Below are positions 1 to 10,413 of a stretch of DNA of 64,000 nucleotides, piece by piece (the stretch's first letter is position 1; each line of letters opens with the position of its first letter). The stretch is from JAJPKK01 sp963802745. GTDB lineage: Bacteria; Pseudomonadota; Alphaproteobacteria; Rhizobiales; Xanthobacteraceae. The position numbers and the translations under genes were made by a program. A model generated the notes under the pieces. It was not told the DNA's origin, searched no databases, and saw nothing but the letters and a program-made list of their open reading frames with translations. Location of the stretch: assembly GCA_963802745.1 (NCBI GenBank), contig CAWDKL010000071.1, positions 186,001-250,000 of the forward strand. Direction: 5' to 3'.

Positions 1-350
1 CCACACCGGCTTCGAGGGCGGCCGGCTTGCGCTTTGGCCTCAGCAAATGGGCGCGGTAGTTCATGGTTATGCGCTGGAGCGGCCGACCGAGCCGAAGCTC
101 CTCGCCCTCGCGCGCATCGGCGAAGGGATCGAGCACCAGATCGCTGATATCCGTGATGCGGTGACTGTGTCGGCAGCCATGCAGGCCTTCAGGTCCGATA
201 TTGTGCTGCATCTAGCGGCGCATCCGGCAACTGCGTCTTTCGCTAGCCAAAGCTTTGACGATGACCGTCGATTGGTTCAAAGCGTATCGCAACGGCGACA
301 TCATGCGCGACGTGACGGTGAGGCACGGTGAAGCTTATGGTTTCAAATAA
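1..350 (+). pseudogene. rfbG: CDP-glucose 4,6-dehydratase remnant with internal deletion
   Basis: The reading frame enters the window already open (codons from base 2) with residues HTGFEGGRLALW followed by GYALERPTEPKLL and LHLAAHPA, typical of the first ~80 residues of CDP-glucose 4,6-dehydratase, an SDR enzyme of dideoxyhexose/O-antigen sugar synthesis. At about base 245 the frame breaks. From base 249 a different frame reads ALTMTVDWFKAYRNGDIMRD to a stop at 348-350, which matches the last ~35 residues of the same family. Roughly 230 internal residues are therefore missing and the two ends are joined directly. The gene cannot make an active enzyme. It sits 15 bp before the rfbH-like gene, the usual next step of the same pathway. 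Gene identity is inferred from motif recall. Confidence 0.7.
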
Positions 351-365
351 GAAAAGGAATGATCT

Positions 366-1720
366 ATGAAAGAATACATTGATAAAAGTCCTGCCACCGA
401 TGAACGCGAACAATTGCGCCAACAAATTCTCGATCTTGTCGGTCGCTACGCCGAAGTCGCGCATGCGCCGAAGGCCTTTGTGGCAGGGCACTCGGCAGTT
501 CCGGTTTCAGGCAAGGTATATGGCGTTTCCGACATGCAGGCGTTAGTCGATAGCGCGTTGGATTTTTGGCTTACCGCAGGCCGTTTCAACAATATGTTCG
601 AGGAACGCCTTGCCAGATTCCTCGGCGTGCATTTCGCGATCACCTGCAATTCTGGTTCTTCTGCCAATCTGCTCGCAGCAACAGCGTTAACAAGCCATCT
701 GCTGGGTGACTGCGCTTTGAAAACAGGTGACGAAGTCATCACCTGCGCGACGGGATTTCCGACCACCGTCAATCCGCTGTTGCAAAATGGGTTCGTTCCC
801 GTGTTCATCGATGTCGATATTCCGACCTACAACATCCGCCCAGACTTGATAGAAGCGGCGGTTACATCTAAAACGCGCGCCATCATGGTCGCGCACACGC
901 TCGGCAATCCCTTCGATCTAGACACGGTCATGAGCGTCGCCAAGAAGCACAATCTGTTCGTAGTTGAGGACAGCTGCGATGCGCTTGGCGCGACCTATAA
1001 TGGCAAAAAAGTCAGCACTTTCGGCGATATCGCCACCGTAAGTTTTTATCCCGCGCACCACATCACAACAGGCGAAGGTGGAGCTGTGTTTACCAATAGC
1101 GTGACGCTCAAGCGTATCGTTGAATCTTTACGAACTGGGGGCGTGATTGCTGGTGCGACCCCGGTCGCGATAATGCGTGTAGAAAACGCTTTGAATGGCG
1201 GTTGGGTGAGCTACCCTATGGCTACGATCACAAATACACCTATTCGCATCTCGGCTATAATCTCAAGATCACCGATATGCAAGCGGCGGTCGGTTGCGCG
1301 CAGCTTGACCGGCTTGATGAGTTCATCGCGCGCCGCCGCGTGAACTTCAACCGGCTTAAAGCTCGCCTCAAAAAGCACGAAGACATTTTTATTTTGCCGG
1401 AAGCAACGCCAAAAGCGCAACCTTCGTGGTTCGGTTTTCCAATCTCGATGCGCAAAAATGCGCCGTTCGCGCGTGACGAGCTGCTCAAATATCTCGACCA
1501 CAAAAAAATTGGCACGCGGCTGTTGTTCGGGGGCAATCTGGTCCGCCAGCCTTACATGAAAGGCCGAAATTACCGCGTGCATGGAGCGTTGGATGCCAGC
1601 GACAAGGTGATGCGCGACACCTTCTGGCTAGGCGTCTATCCCGGCCTTGGCGATGGTGAGATTGATTATATTGTCGAGTGCATTGGCTGTTTCGTGGAAG
1701 TTGGGTGTAAGGCCTACTAA
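366..1720 (+). pseudogene. rfbH: CDP-4-keto-6-deoxyglucose 3-dehydratase (E1), frameshifted
   Basis: The protein belongs to the DegT/DnrJ/EryC1 aminotransferase-fold family but has the signature of E1 dehydratase: SFYPAHHITTGEGG, with His in place of the PLP-binding Lys. The N-terminal part is read from 366; the C-terminal part (GELPYGYDHKYTYSHLGYN) lies in another frame and ends at 1720. The switch is placed at about 1133: after CGA a single base seems lost, and the new frame immediately restores DWGRDCWCDPGRDNAC, the cysteine cluster that binds the [2Fe-2S] centre in this family. One repaired base would give a ~450-residue protein, close to the family length (~437). It either is a recent pseudogene or a sequence error; the neighbour rfbG is clearly dead, favouring decay. 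Identity is confident; functionality is not. Confidence 0.8.
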
Positions 1721-2069
1721 CCCGGATCATGCATCAGGCAGAGGATTTTTGCTGGTCTGGCCGGCGGGCGCGCGGGCGCGATCCGTCCGGGTGGATCGGT
1801 GTGGGGTCACTCGCTGTGCAACGCGTTCGGGATTGATGTGCCCTTGTGGGGGGCTCGTCGGGGCCCCCGGCCCCGCGGCTTATGGACCCGCCGACATGAG
1901 GCCTTGCGCGGCGGCGCGGAACAGCGCGCCCGGCGATGTGTTCGATCACGCGCGCCCCGATCTCTTGATCAGGCGGTCGCGGAACGTGGCGAACTCGGCA
2001 CTGGCAAGCGGGCTCGTCCGCGGATCGCGGCGCGCACGCCGTGCATCAGCCAGAACGCAGCGGTGTGGA
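1721..2069. other. No recognisable gene
   Basis: This GC-rich stretch between rfbH and the toxin-antitoxin remnant has only out-of-frame open readings without recognisable domains. It may hold the eroded 5' part of the antitoxin gene described next. Confidence 0.4.
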
Positions 2070-2168
2070 ACGGCCGTGTCGCCGGCGCTGGCGGAACGGA
2101 TCGCGGCGCTGACCCTGGGAGTCACCGTCGATCTCGACGCGCCCATCGATGGCGATGTCGATCTCTGA
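2070..2168 (+). pseudogene. prlF: PrlF/SohA-type antitoxin, C-terminal remnant
   Basis: The frame ending at 2168 reads ALAERIAALTLGVTVDLDAP and a short acidic tail. This resembles the C-terminus of PrlF-family antitoxins, which ends in a VDLDAP-type motif and directly precedes yhaV. Upstream in the same frame there is no recognisable AbrB-like swapped-hairpin domain, so the 5' part appears destroyed. The stop lies 2 bp before the toxin start, as expected for a coupled toxin-antitoxin pair. The call depends on short similarity plus position. Confidence 0.4.
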
Positions 2169-2170
2169 CG

Positions 2171-2683
2171 ATGGTCGCCGTCAACGGGTGGGAGCTGTTT
2201 GCGCATCCGCTGTTTCTCGACCAGTTGGAGATACTGACGGCGGCGGTCGAACGTGCGCGTGCGAAGGATGCGCGCGGCTACCGCCAGACCGCGAACGCAA
2301 AACTGTTGGCCGCGTTGCGCCGGCTCGTATTCGAGACGATCCCGCAAGACCCCTCCCGGTCGGACTATCGCCAAGGGGGAACGCTCCGCGAAGACCGCAA
2401 GCACTGGTTCCGGGCAAAATTCGGCGCGGGGCGGCTTCGCCTGGTCTTCCGCTACAGCACGAGGGCGAAGATCATCATCTTTGCGTGGGTGAACGACGAA
2501 ACGACACTGCGCAGCTATGGCGCGACGTCGGACGCCTATGCGGTATTCCGCAAAATGCTCGACAAGGGCGATCCGCCCGAGGACTGGGCTGCGTGCTCGC
2601 GGCCGCCGGCGAGGACAGCGCGCTGCGGCGCATGGGCACGGCTGCCGCGCCGGGCTCGCCGTGAGCCCCCGCAGTCCGGATAG
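2171..2683 (+). CDS. yhaV: YhaV-family toxin (type II ribosome-dependent RNase)
   Basis: The protein is about 170 residues. It opens with NGWELFAHPLFLDQLEIL and contains IPQDPSRSDYRQGGTL, KHWFRAKFGAGRLRLVFRY and the motifs AWVNDETTLRSYG and DAYAVFRKML; together these are characteristic of YhaV, a RelE-superfamily mRNA interferase inhibited by PrlF. The start is chosen at 2171 because homology begins there and the antitoxin stop is at 2168. After PPEDWA the expected short tail (LAAAGEDSALRRMG) is found in another frame, so a one-base shift near 2590 has probably altered the last ~30 residues. The catalytic body is intact, while the antitoxin gene is ruined, so the toxin may be silent or slightly damaged. 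Confidence 0.75.
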   Translation: MVAVNGWELFAHPLFLDQLEILTAAVERARAKDARGYRQTANAKLLAALRRLVFETIPQDPSRSDYRQGGTLREDRKHWFRAKFGAGRLRLVFRYSTRAKIIIFAWVNDETTLRSYGATSDAYAVFRKMLDKGDPPEDWAACSRPPARTARCGAWARLPRRARREPPQSG

Positions 2684-2775
2684 AGGGCGCACTTGCGCCC
2701 GCAATCTGGGGACGGCCGCGGTGATCCCGCAAGGGACCGCAAATAGGCGGTACCTCCATCCGGCGCTGCGGCTGC

Positions 2776-5706
2776 TCACCCCACCATCCCCTTGAGCCGA
2801 TACAGCGCCTCCAGCGCCTCGCGCGGCGACAGGTCATCCGGGTTGATCTCCCCCAGCGCCTTTACCACCGCCTCCGCGGCCGGATTGGCCGGCGGCGGCG
2901 GCACCGCCCGCGCGGCGGCGGAGAACAGCGGCAGGTCGTCGATCAGGCGGCGCGCCGGGGTGGCGCGGTCTGCCGCCTCGAGCTGGGCGAGCACGCGCTT
3001 GGCGCGGTCGATCACGGTGCGCCGGCAGGCCGGCGAGTTTTGCCACCGCGATGCCGTAGGAGCGGTCGGCGGCGCCCGGCACCACCTCGTGGAGGAACAC
3101 CACGTCGCCGTGCCATTCCTTGACCCGCACGGTCGCGTTGAAGAGGCGCGGCAGCTTGGCGGCGAGCGCGGTCAATTCGTGGAAATGGGTCGCGAACAGG
3201 GCGCGGCAGCGGTTGGTGTCGTGCAGGTGCTCGATCGCCGCCCAGGCGATCGAGAGCCCGTCGAAGGTCGCGGTGCCGCGGCCGATCTCGTCGAGGATCA
3301 CCAGCGAGCGCGCGGTCGCCTGGTTGAGGATCGCGGCGGTCTCGACCATTTCCACCATGAAGGTGGAGCGCCCGCGGGCGAGGTCGTCGGCCGCGCCGAC
3401 GCGGGAGAACAGGCGGTCCACCACGCCGATGCGCGCGGATTTGGCCGGCACGAAACTCCCCATCTGGGCCAGCACCGCGATCAGCGCGTTCTGGCGGAGG
3501 TAAGTCGATTTGCCGCCCATGTTGGGGCCGGTGACGAGATAGATGCGCCCGCCATCGGCACTGCCCTTGGCACCCGCCTTGGCGCCGGCCGGCGGCGACA
3601 GGTCGCAATCATTGGCGACGAAGGTGGGCGCGCTCTCGGCCGTCTCGCGCGCCAGCGCCTGTTCGACCACCGGATGGCGCCCGCCGACGATCACGAAATC
3701 GCGGCTGGCATCGACGTCGGGGCGCACATAGGCGCGCTCGACCGCGAGCGCCGCGAGCGCCGCGGCGACATCGACGGCGGCGAGCGCGCCCGCGGCGGCC
3801 TTGATGGCGTCGGCGGCGGCGATCGCTTTGGCGGCGAGCGCATCGAAGATCGCCAGTTCCAGCCCCAGCGCCCGGTCCGCCGCATTGGCGATGCGGGCCT
3901 CGAGGCCGGAGAGTTCCGTGGTGGAGAAGCGGACCTGGCCGGCGAGCGTCTGGCGGTGGATGAAGGTCGCGTTCCACGGCGCCGCCATGAGTTTATCGCC
4001 ATGCTGCGCCGTGACTTCGACGAAATAGCCGAGCACGTTATTGTGGCGGATTTTCAAGCCCCTGACCTGGGTTTCCTCCGCATAGCGCGCCTGCAGCGCC
4101 GCAACCACGCGCCGCGATTCATCGCGCAGCGCCCGCGTCTCGTCGAGTGCAGCGTCGTAGCCCGCCCCGATGAAACCGCCGTCGCGGCGCGACAGCGGCA
4201 GGTCGGCGCCGAGCGCCGCGCTGAGTTCCGCCGCGATCGCCGGATCGGGCCGGCGCAGCGCCGCCACCGCTTCCGCAATCTCCGCGACCGAGTTGACGTC
4301 AGTTTCATCCTGAGGAGTCGCAGCGGCCAATCCCTCCCCGGCTTCGGGGAGGGTGGCGCGCGCCGCGTGGCGCGCGCCGGGAGGGGCCTGCTCGCGGCAA
4401 GGCACCCCACCCGGCTCGCTTTGCTCGCCACCCTCCCCGAAACCGGGGAGGGATTCCGCAGCCAGCCGTTCGCCGAGCTCCGCGGCGACGCGCAGGCCGT
4501 CGCGGATGGCGGCGAGGTCGCGCGGGCCGCCGCGGCCGATCACGAGCCGCGCCAGCGCGCGGGCGAGATCGGGCGCCGCCGCAATCCGCGCGCGCACATC
4601 CGTGCGCAGGCCGCGTCTCCGCCGCAAACATTGCCGACCGCATCGAGCCGGCGGCCGATCGCCTGCGGGTCGGTGAGCGGCGCGGCGAGGCGCTGCGCCA
4701 AGAGCCTTGCGCCCGCGACCGTCACGGTGCGATCGATGGCCGTGATCAGCGCCCCGGTGCGCTCGCCGCTTTGCGTGCGCATCAGTTCGAGGTTCGTGCG
4801 CGTGGCGGCATCGATTGCGAGCGTCGCCCCGGCGGCCTCGCGCGCGGGCGGCGACAGCGGCGGGCGTTTGCCGAGCTGGGTGCGCTCCACATAGGTGATG
4901 CAGGCAGCCGCGGCGGTGAGTTCGAGCCGCGACAGCGCCCCGAAGGCATCGACCGTCGCCACCGCGAAATAGGCGGCGAGCCGGCGCGGCGCGGTGGCGC
5001 CGTCGAACACGTCGCGGGCGAGCGGCGTGACCACCGGCAGCGAGCGCCACAGTGGCATCAGCTCGGGGTCGCCATAGAGCGCGTCGGAGACGATGATCTC
5101 GCCCGGCTCGAGCCGCGCGATCTCGGCCGGCAGGGTAGCGCGATCGCATTCGGCGATGCGGAATTCGCCGGTGGAGATGTCGAGATAGGCCAGCCCGAAC
5201 CGGCTGTCGCCCTCCGCCGGAGACGCCGACGATGACGAGGTCTTCGCCCGCGCCACGGCGAGCAGATAATTGTTGCGCTTGGGGTCGAGGAGCGTCTCCT
5301 CGGTCAGCGTGCCGGCGGTGACGAGGCGGATCACGTCGCGCGCCACCACGCTCTTGGGGCCCCGCTTCTTCGCCTCCGCCGGGTCCTCGGTCTGCTCGCA
5401 CACCGCAACCCGAAAGCCTTGCGCGATCAGCCGGTGCAGATACTCGTCCGAGCGGTGGATCGGCACGCCGCACATCGGGATATCGCGCCCGCGATGCTTG
5501 CCGCGCTTGGTGAGCACGATGCCGAGCGCCCGGCTCGCGGCTTCCGCATCCTCGAAGAACAGCTCGTAGAAATCCCCCATCCGGTAGAACAAGAGATGAT
5601 CCGGATGCGCGCCCTTGATCTCGACATACTGCTCCATCAGCGGCGTGACGCGGCTGTCGTCAGGCGCGGGCAGGGGCTCGGAAGCGTCGGGGTGAATGGC
5701 ATCCAT
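2776..5706 (-). pseudogene. mutS: DNA mismatch repair protein MutS, frameshifted and carrying a repeat insertion
   Basis: The N-terminal mismatch-binding part begins at 5706 (MDAIHPDASEPLPAPDD) and contains RMGDFYELF, the Phe-x-Glu mispair-reading motif. Three single-base insertions interrupt the frame: near 4635 and 4611 (between RRLDAV and LRTDVRARIAAAPD) and near 3021 (between AKLAGLPA and VIDRAKRVLAQLE). Between them the ATPase core is in one frame: Walker A GPNMGGKSTYLRQ, SRVGAADDLARGRSTFMVEM, Walker B LVILDEIGRGTATFDG and FATHFHELT. The clamp/lever region carries ~50 extra residues encoded by palindromic repeats (4301-4453). The final stop is at 2776. Because mutS is a core gene, the shifts could be sequence errors; if real, the strain lacks MutS mismatch repair. 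It is transcribed alone, away from the toxin gene. Confidence 0.9.
4301..4453. repeat. Composite palindromic repeat inserted in-frame in mutS
   Basis: Bases 4331-4453 are bounded by CCCTCCCCGGCTTCGGGGAG-type hairpins at both ends, with an inner palindrome (GGCGCGCGCCGCGTGGCGCGCGCC) and the core shared with the intergenic repeat at 13181-13311. Just upstream, 4304-4320 carries TTTCATCCTGAGGAGTCG, the edge of the other repeat type seen at 14322-14430. In the MutS frame the insertion is translated as SLPGFGEGG...ATLPEAGEGLAAAT and contains no stop, lengthening the protein by about 50 residues. Confidence 0.8.
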
Positions 5707-5838
5707 CGGGTGAGGCTATAGCAAATTTCCCGGCGGTCGAATTACCGCGCCGGGGCCATGAACGAGCGCGACATGAATTGCTCCGTGTCGAGAGGTAGCG
5801 AAACGGATGGGCGGATTTGGCTTAGCCTAGGCACAATG

Positions 5839-5889
5839 ACCGTTCACTTAACCTGGGGGATGCGCGCATCCCCAGGTTAAGTGAACGGT
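5839..5889. repeat. 51-bp near-perfect palindrome
   Basis: Both arms (ACCGTTCACTTAACCTGGGG and its complement) are ~24 bp and differ only by one bulged G, with a central ATGCGCGCAT. It lies between the convergent-to-promoter ends of mutS (upstream side) and the ankyrin gene 3' end. It lacks a clear T-run on the plus strand; it could be a bidirectional hairpin or a repeat element. Confidence 0.75.
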
Positions 5890-5903
5890 ATTGGGCTTAG
5901 GTA

Positions 5904-6443
5904 TTAACGTTTAGACTGTTTAGGCCGCCGCGCCTTGCGCTTTTTCTTGGGTTTCTGCGAGAACTGCGCGAGCCGCGGCCAGGTCGGATTACGCCGTGTC
6001 GCGGCGTCGAGCAGCAACTGCCGCACGGCACGGCCTTGCGGGCTTTTGCGGTCTTCGCTTTTGTCGAGTGCGGTCAGCCCCATCCAGCCCGGTATGGTCG
6101 GGTCGGCGCCGGCATCGAGCAGCATGCGCGCAAGGTCGAGCGAACAGCTGGGCGCGACATGCTTGAGCACGGTATCGCCAATCCGCTGCTCCTCGTGCGC
6201 GTTGACGTCGGCGCCGGCCGCGATGAGATGGCGCACGACCTCAAGGTGCTCGTTGCGCGCGGCATGATGGAGCGGCGTCCAGCTCAGATCGTCGAAGCGG
6301 TCGATCGGATAGCCTTCGGCCAACAGCGCCTTGACGCGGGCGAGATCGCCTTCGCCGGCGGCGCGGTGCAACGCCTCGCGCTTGAGCCAGGCGGCCAATC
6401 CATCTTCGTCGTCGTCGTTGACGTCGTCATCGCAAGCCGGCAT
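5904..6443 (-). CDS. Ankyrin-repeat protein
   Basis: The protein has 179 residues. After an acidic N-terminus (DDDVNDDDEDG) come about three ankyrin repeats: ALHRAAGEGDLARVKALLAEG (residues ~24-44), WTPLHHAARNEHLEVVRHLI (~55-75) followed by AAGADVN, and a third ending LLDAGADP (~110-117). The C-terminal ~30 residues are strongly basic (KPKKKRKARRPKQSKR). No signal peptide or membrane segment is visible, so a cytoplasmic protein-protein interaction role is inferred. The partner is unknown. It stands alone, with a 50-bp palindrome just past its stop. Confidence 0.85.
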   Translation of the reverse strand: MPACDDDVNDDDEDGLAAWLKREALHRAAGEGDLARVKALLAEGYPIDRFDDLSWTPLHHAARNEHLEVVRHLIAAGADVNAHEEQRIGDTVLKHVAPSCSLDLARMLLDAGADPTIPGWMGLTALDKSEDRKSPQGRAVRQLLLDAATRRNPTWPRLAQFSQKPKKKRKARRPKQSKR

Positions 6444-6553
6444 GGGCGATCCTGCGGGGGCTGAATTGCTTCCCTTGGTCGGCGCTTTGCCGCTGAGGGT
6501 TCAGGCCTGCCCCGCCGGTCGGGTGTGACCGGCCCTGTCCGGCCGCGATCCTT

Positions 6554-7657
6554 TCACCCGCAAAAATGCTTCGACAGCTTCAGCCCCTGCGCCTGGTAGT
6601 TCGACCCGATGCCCTGGCCGTAGAGCGTGCCGGGCCGCGCCAGCATGCGCTCATAGACCAGGCGGCCGACGACCTGGCCGTGCTCGATGATGAACGGCAC
6701 GTCGCGAGAGCGCACCTCCAGCACGGCGCGGGACCCGCGGCCGCCGGCGCCCGCATAGCCGAAGCCGGGGTCGAAGAAGCCGGCGTAGTGGACGCGGAAT
6801 TCGCCCATCAGCGGGTCGAACGGCACCATCTCGGCGGCGTAGTCCGGCGGCACCTGGACGGCCTCCCGCGACGCCAGAATATAGAACTCGCCGGGGTCGA
6901 GGATCAGGCTGCGGTCGCGCCGCGCGCGGATCGGTTCCCAGAACTCGGCCACGTCGTAAGCGGCGCGGCGGTCCATATCGATGAGGCCGGTGTGGCGCTT
7001 GGCCCGGTAGCCGATGGATTTGTCGGCCCCGAAACCTTCGAGGTCGACGCCGACCGGAACGCCATCGTGCAAATCCGGAGCGTCGGTATCGACCAGCCGC
7101 TCGGCGGCATGCAGCGCCGCGAGCGCGTCGGCGGCCAGCACGGCGTGGCCGTGGCGGAACCGCAGCTGCGACAGCCGCGAGCCTTCGCGCACCAGCACCG
7201 GGAAGGTGCGCGGGCTGATCTCCGCATAAAGCGGGCCCCGATAGCCGGCGTCGATGCGGTCGAAGCCGCGGGTGCGGTCGGCGATCACGCGGGTGAATAC
7301 GTCGAGCCGCCCGGTCGAGCTTTTCGGATTGGCGGCGGCGGCGATCTCGGGCGGCAAGGCGAGACCTTCCAGCAGCGGCACAATATAGACGCAGCCGGTC
7401 TCCAGCACGGCGCCGGCGTGAAGCGGGATGGCGTGCAGTTTCAGTTCGTCGATGCGCTGGCCGACCGTCGATTCCGGTCCGGGCAGGAAACTCGCCCGCA
7501 CCCGGTAGGCGACCGCACCCAGGCGCAGGTCGATGCTGGCCGGCTGAATCTGGTCGGCGTCGAGCGGGACCGCCGGGATGACGGCGCCGCTCGCAACCAG
7601 CGCGGCAACCATGCGGTCGGGCAGGATGCCTTTGTCGACATGAAGGCTTGGCGGCAC
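6554..7657 (-). CDS. dcd: 2'-deoxycytidine 5'-triphosphate deaminase, double-length alphaproteobacterial type
   Basis: This 367-residue protein deaminates dCTP to dUTP in thymidylate supply. It is about twice the length of E. coli Dcd because it fuses two dUTPase-fold halves, a form known in alphaproteobacteria. The N-terminal half has IQPASIDLRLG and ANPKSSTGRLDVFTRV, matching the Dcd substrate motif; the C-terminal half repeats the pattern (DPGEFYILASREAVQVPP, YAGFFDPGFGYAG, VVGRLVYERM, GIGSNYQAQ). The start is a GTG at 7657, upstream of SLHVDKGILPDRMV. It is divergent from metZ across a palindromic repeat and the SAM riboswitch, a neighbour arrangement seen in related genomes as far as I recall. 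Confidence 0.85.
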   Translation of the reverse strand: MPPSLHVDKGILPDRMVAALVASGAVIPAVPLDADQIQPASIDLRLGAVAYRVRASFLPGPESTVGQRIDELKLHAIPLHAGAVLETGCVYIVPLLEGLALPPEIAAAANPKSSTGRLDVFTRVIADRTRGFDRIDAGYRGPLYAEISPRTFPVLVREGSRLSQLRFRHGHAVLAADALAALHAAERLVDTDAPDLHDGVPVGVDLEGFGADKSIGYRAKRHTGLIDMDRRAAYDVAEFWEPIRARRDRSLILDPGEFYILASREAVQVPPDYAAEMVPFDPLMGEFRVHYAGFFDPGFGYAGAGGRGSRAVLEVRSRDVPFIIEHGQVVGRLVYERMLARPGTLYGQGIGSNYQAQGLKLSKHFCG

Positions 7658-7689
7658 GTGCGCGTTCCGGTTGATGGAGCCGTAGCGCC

Positions 7690-7758
7690 GTAGCCCGGAT
7701 GAGCGTAGCGATATCCGGGGGCCGCAATCCCGGATGTCGCTACGCTCATCCGGGCTAC
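7690..7758. repeat. Palindromic intergenic repeat
   Basis: Two 30-bp arms (GTAGCCCGGATGAGCGTAGC... and its complement) match at 29 of 30 positions around a 9-bp loop. This is the GTAGCCCGGATGAGCG type, widespread between genes in Bradyrhizobium-like genomes. It lies upstream of dcd and may form a large hairpin in RNA from either strand. Confidence 0.85.
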
Positions 7759-7839
7759 AATTCTGCGAATTCGACCGCTCCCACTTTACCCGATCGCCGC
7801 CTTGACGGAAAGCGGCGCGCCGCTTATCAACAACGCCAC

Positions 7840-7906
7840 CTCGTGGTCATTTGAGCCGGCCGGCTTGCAGCCACGTTAAACAAGTCGCTAAAAGGCCGGG
7901 GACGCG
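7840..7906 (+). promoter_or_regulatory. SAM-II riboswitch (metA motif)
   Basis: The sequence CTCGTGGTCATTTG is followed by GGCTTGCAGCCACG, then TTAAACAAGTCGCTAAAAGG. These are the conserved blocks of the SAM-II aptamer: a P1 stem (CGTGG pairing with CCACG), the A-rich loop and the GCTAAAAGG segment that closes the pseudoknot. SAM-II switches control met genes in alphaproteobacteria, and this one is 65 bp upstream of metZ, so repression of metZ by S-adenosylmethionine is expected. Confidence 0.88.
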
Positions 7907-7908
7907 TG

Positions 7909-7946
7909 TGCCCGGTCTTGGGATTCTCCCTCGGCCGGGTTTTTTG
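7909..7946 (+). terminator. Intrinsic terminator downstream of the SAM-II aptamer
   Basis: The hairpin GCCCGGTC...GGCCGGGT is followed at once by a run of six to seven T. It lies between the aptamer and the metZ ribosome-binding site (AAGGAGG), as expected for transcriptional attenuation. SAM-II switches elsewhere are often proposed to act on translation, so a terminator here is a useful detail. Confidence 0.65.
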
Positions 7947-7970
7947 TCGTTGGGCATTAAGGAGGCTCCG

Positions 7971-9174
7971 ATGTCCGCTTCGCGTTCCGATCTCGATCCC
8001 CACACCTTGCATCCCGAAACCCGCCTGATCCACGCCGGCATCCTGCGCTCGCAATTCGGCGAGACCGCGGAGGCGCTGTTCCTCACCCAAGGCTTCGTCT
8101 ACGACAGCGCCGAACAATGCGAGGCCCGCTTCATCGGCACCGAACCGGGCTTCCTGTATTCGCGGTTTTCCAACCCGACCGTCAACATGTTCGAGACCCG
8201 GATGGCCGCCTTCGAGGGCGCCGAATCCGCGCGCGCCACCGCGACCGGCATGGCCGCCGTGCATAATGCCGTCATCGGCCAGGTCAAGGCCGGCGATCAT
8301 GTGGTGGCCGCCAAGGCGCTGTTCGGCTCCTGCCGCTGGGTGGTGGAGGATTTTCTGCCGCGGTTCGGCGTCGCCTCGACCCTCGTCAACGGCCTCGATC
8401 TCGACGAATGGCGCGCCGCGGTGCGGCCGAACACCAAAGTGTTTTTTCTCGAGAGCCCGACCAATCCGACGCTCGAAGTGCTCGATATCTCGGCAATCGC
8501 GGCGCATCGCCCACGGGGCCGGCGCGCGGTTGCTGGTGGATAACGTATTCGCCACGCCGCTCTATCAATCCCCGCTCGCGCTCGGCGCCGATTGCGTGGT
8601 CTATTCGGCGACAAAACATATCGACGGCCAGGGCCGCTGCCTCGGCGGCATCATCCTGGCGTCGGAAAAATTCATCCAGGACCATATCCATAATCTCCTG
8701 CGCCAGACCGGCCCGGCGATGTCGCCGTTCAATGCCTGGGTGCTGCTGAAAGGTCTGGAAACGCTGCCGCTGCGGGTGGCGAAGCAGACCCAGAACGCCG
8801 CGGTCATCGCCGACCTGCTGGCGCAGCATCCCAAAATTACGCGGCTGATCTATCCGGGCCGCGCCGACCATCCGCAGGCCGCCACGATCAAAAAACAGAT
8901 GCGCGGCGGCTCGAACCTGATCGCCTTCGAGATCGCGGGCGGCAAGGCGGCGGCGTTCCGCTTCCTCAATGCGTTGCGGATCGTGCGGATCACCAACAAT
9001 CTCGGCGACGCGAAGTCGCTCATCACGCATCCGGCGACCACCACGCACCAGCGCCTGACCCCGGCCGCGCGCGCCGAACTCGGCATCGGCGACGGGCTGG
9101 TGCGGCTCTCGGTCGGGCTCGAACATACCGACGACATCGCGGCCGACCTGACGGCGGCGCTCAAGGCGGCGTAA
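7971..9174 (+). pseudogene. metZ: O-succinylhomoserine sulfhydrylase, one-base frameshift
   Basis: MetZ makes homocysteine from O-succinylhomoserine and sulfide with PLP. The protein starts at ATG 7971 behind AAGGAGG and reads PETRLIHAGILRSQFGETAE, GFLYSRFSNPTVNMFE and ESPTNPTLEVLDISAIAA; it then loses frame near 8507, where one extra C in GCGGCGCATCGCC is the likely cause. The second frame carries AHGAGARLLVDNVFATPLYQ and the PLP lysine motif VVYSATKHIDGQGR, ending at 9174 with SVGLEHTDDIAADL. The joined length (~400 residues) is normal. The riboswitch upstream is intact, which argues for a working gene and a sequence error rather than decay. Confidence 0.88.
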
Positions 9175-9271
9175 ACGCCATCCCCAAGCCGGCCAAAATG
9201 CGGTAGAATACCGCACGCCGCCCGGTCGGGCGGCGCGAACCTGTCAACGGGCGGCGATAGGGAGCAGGACC

Positions 9272-10348
<1,077 letters not shown>

Positions 10349-10413
10349 ACATCCGGTCCGCGTCGGCGTATTTAATAAAAAAATTATAAATGTAAATTTG
10401 GGAGAGTCGAGGT

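Noticed and set aside
2792..4894. A 700-residue plus-strand open reading frame opposite mutS
   Set aside because: It is an antisense shadow of the GC-rich mutS gene; composition is Arg/Gly/Ala-rich and no domain is recognisable.
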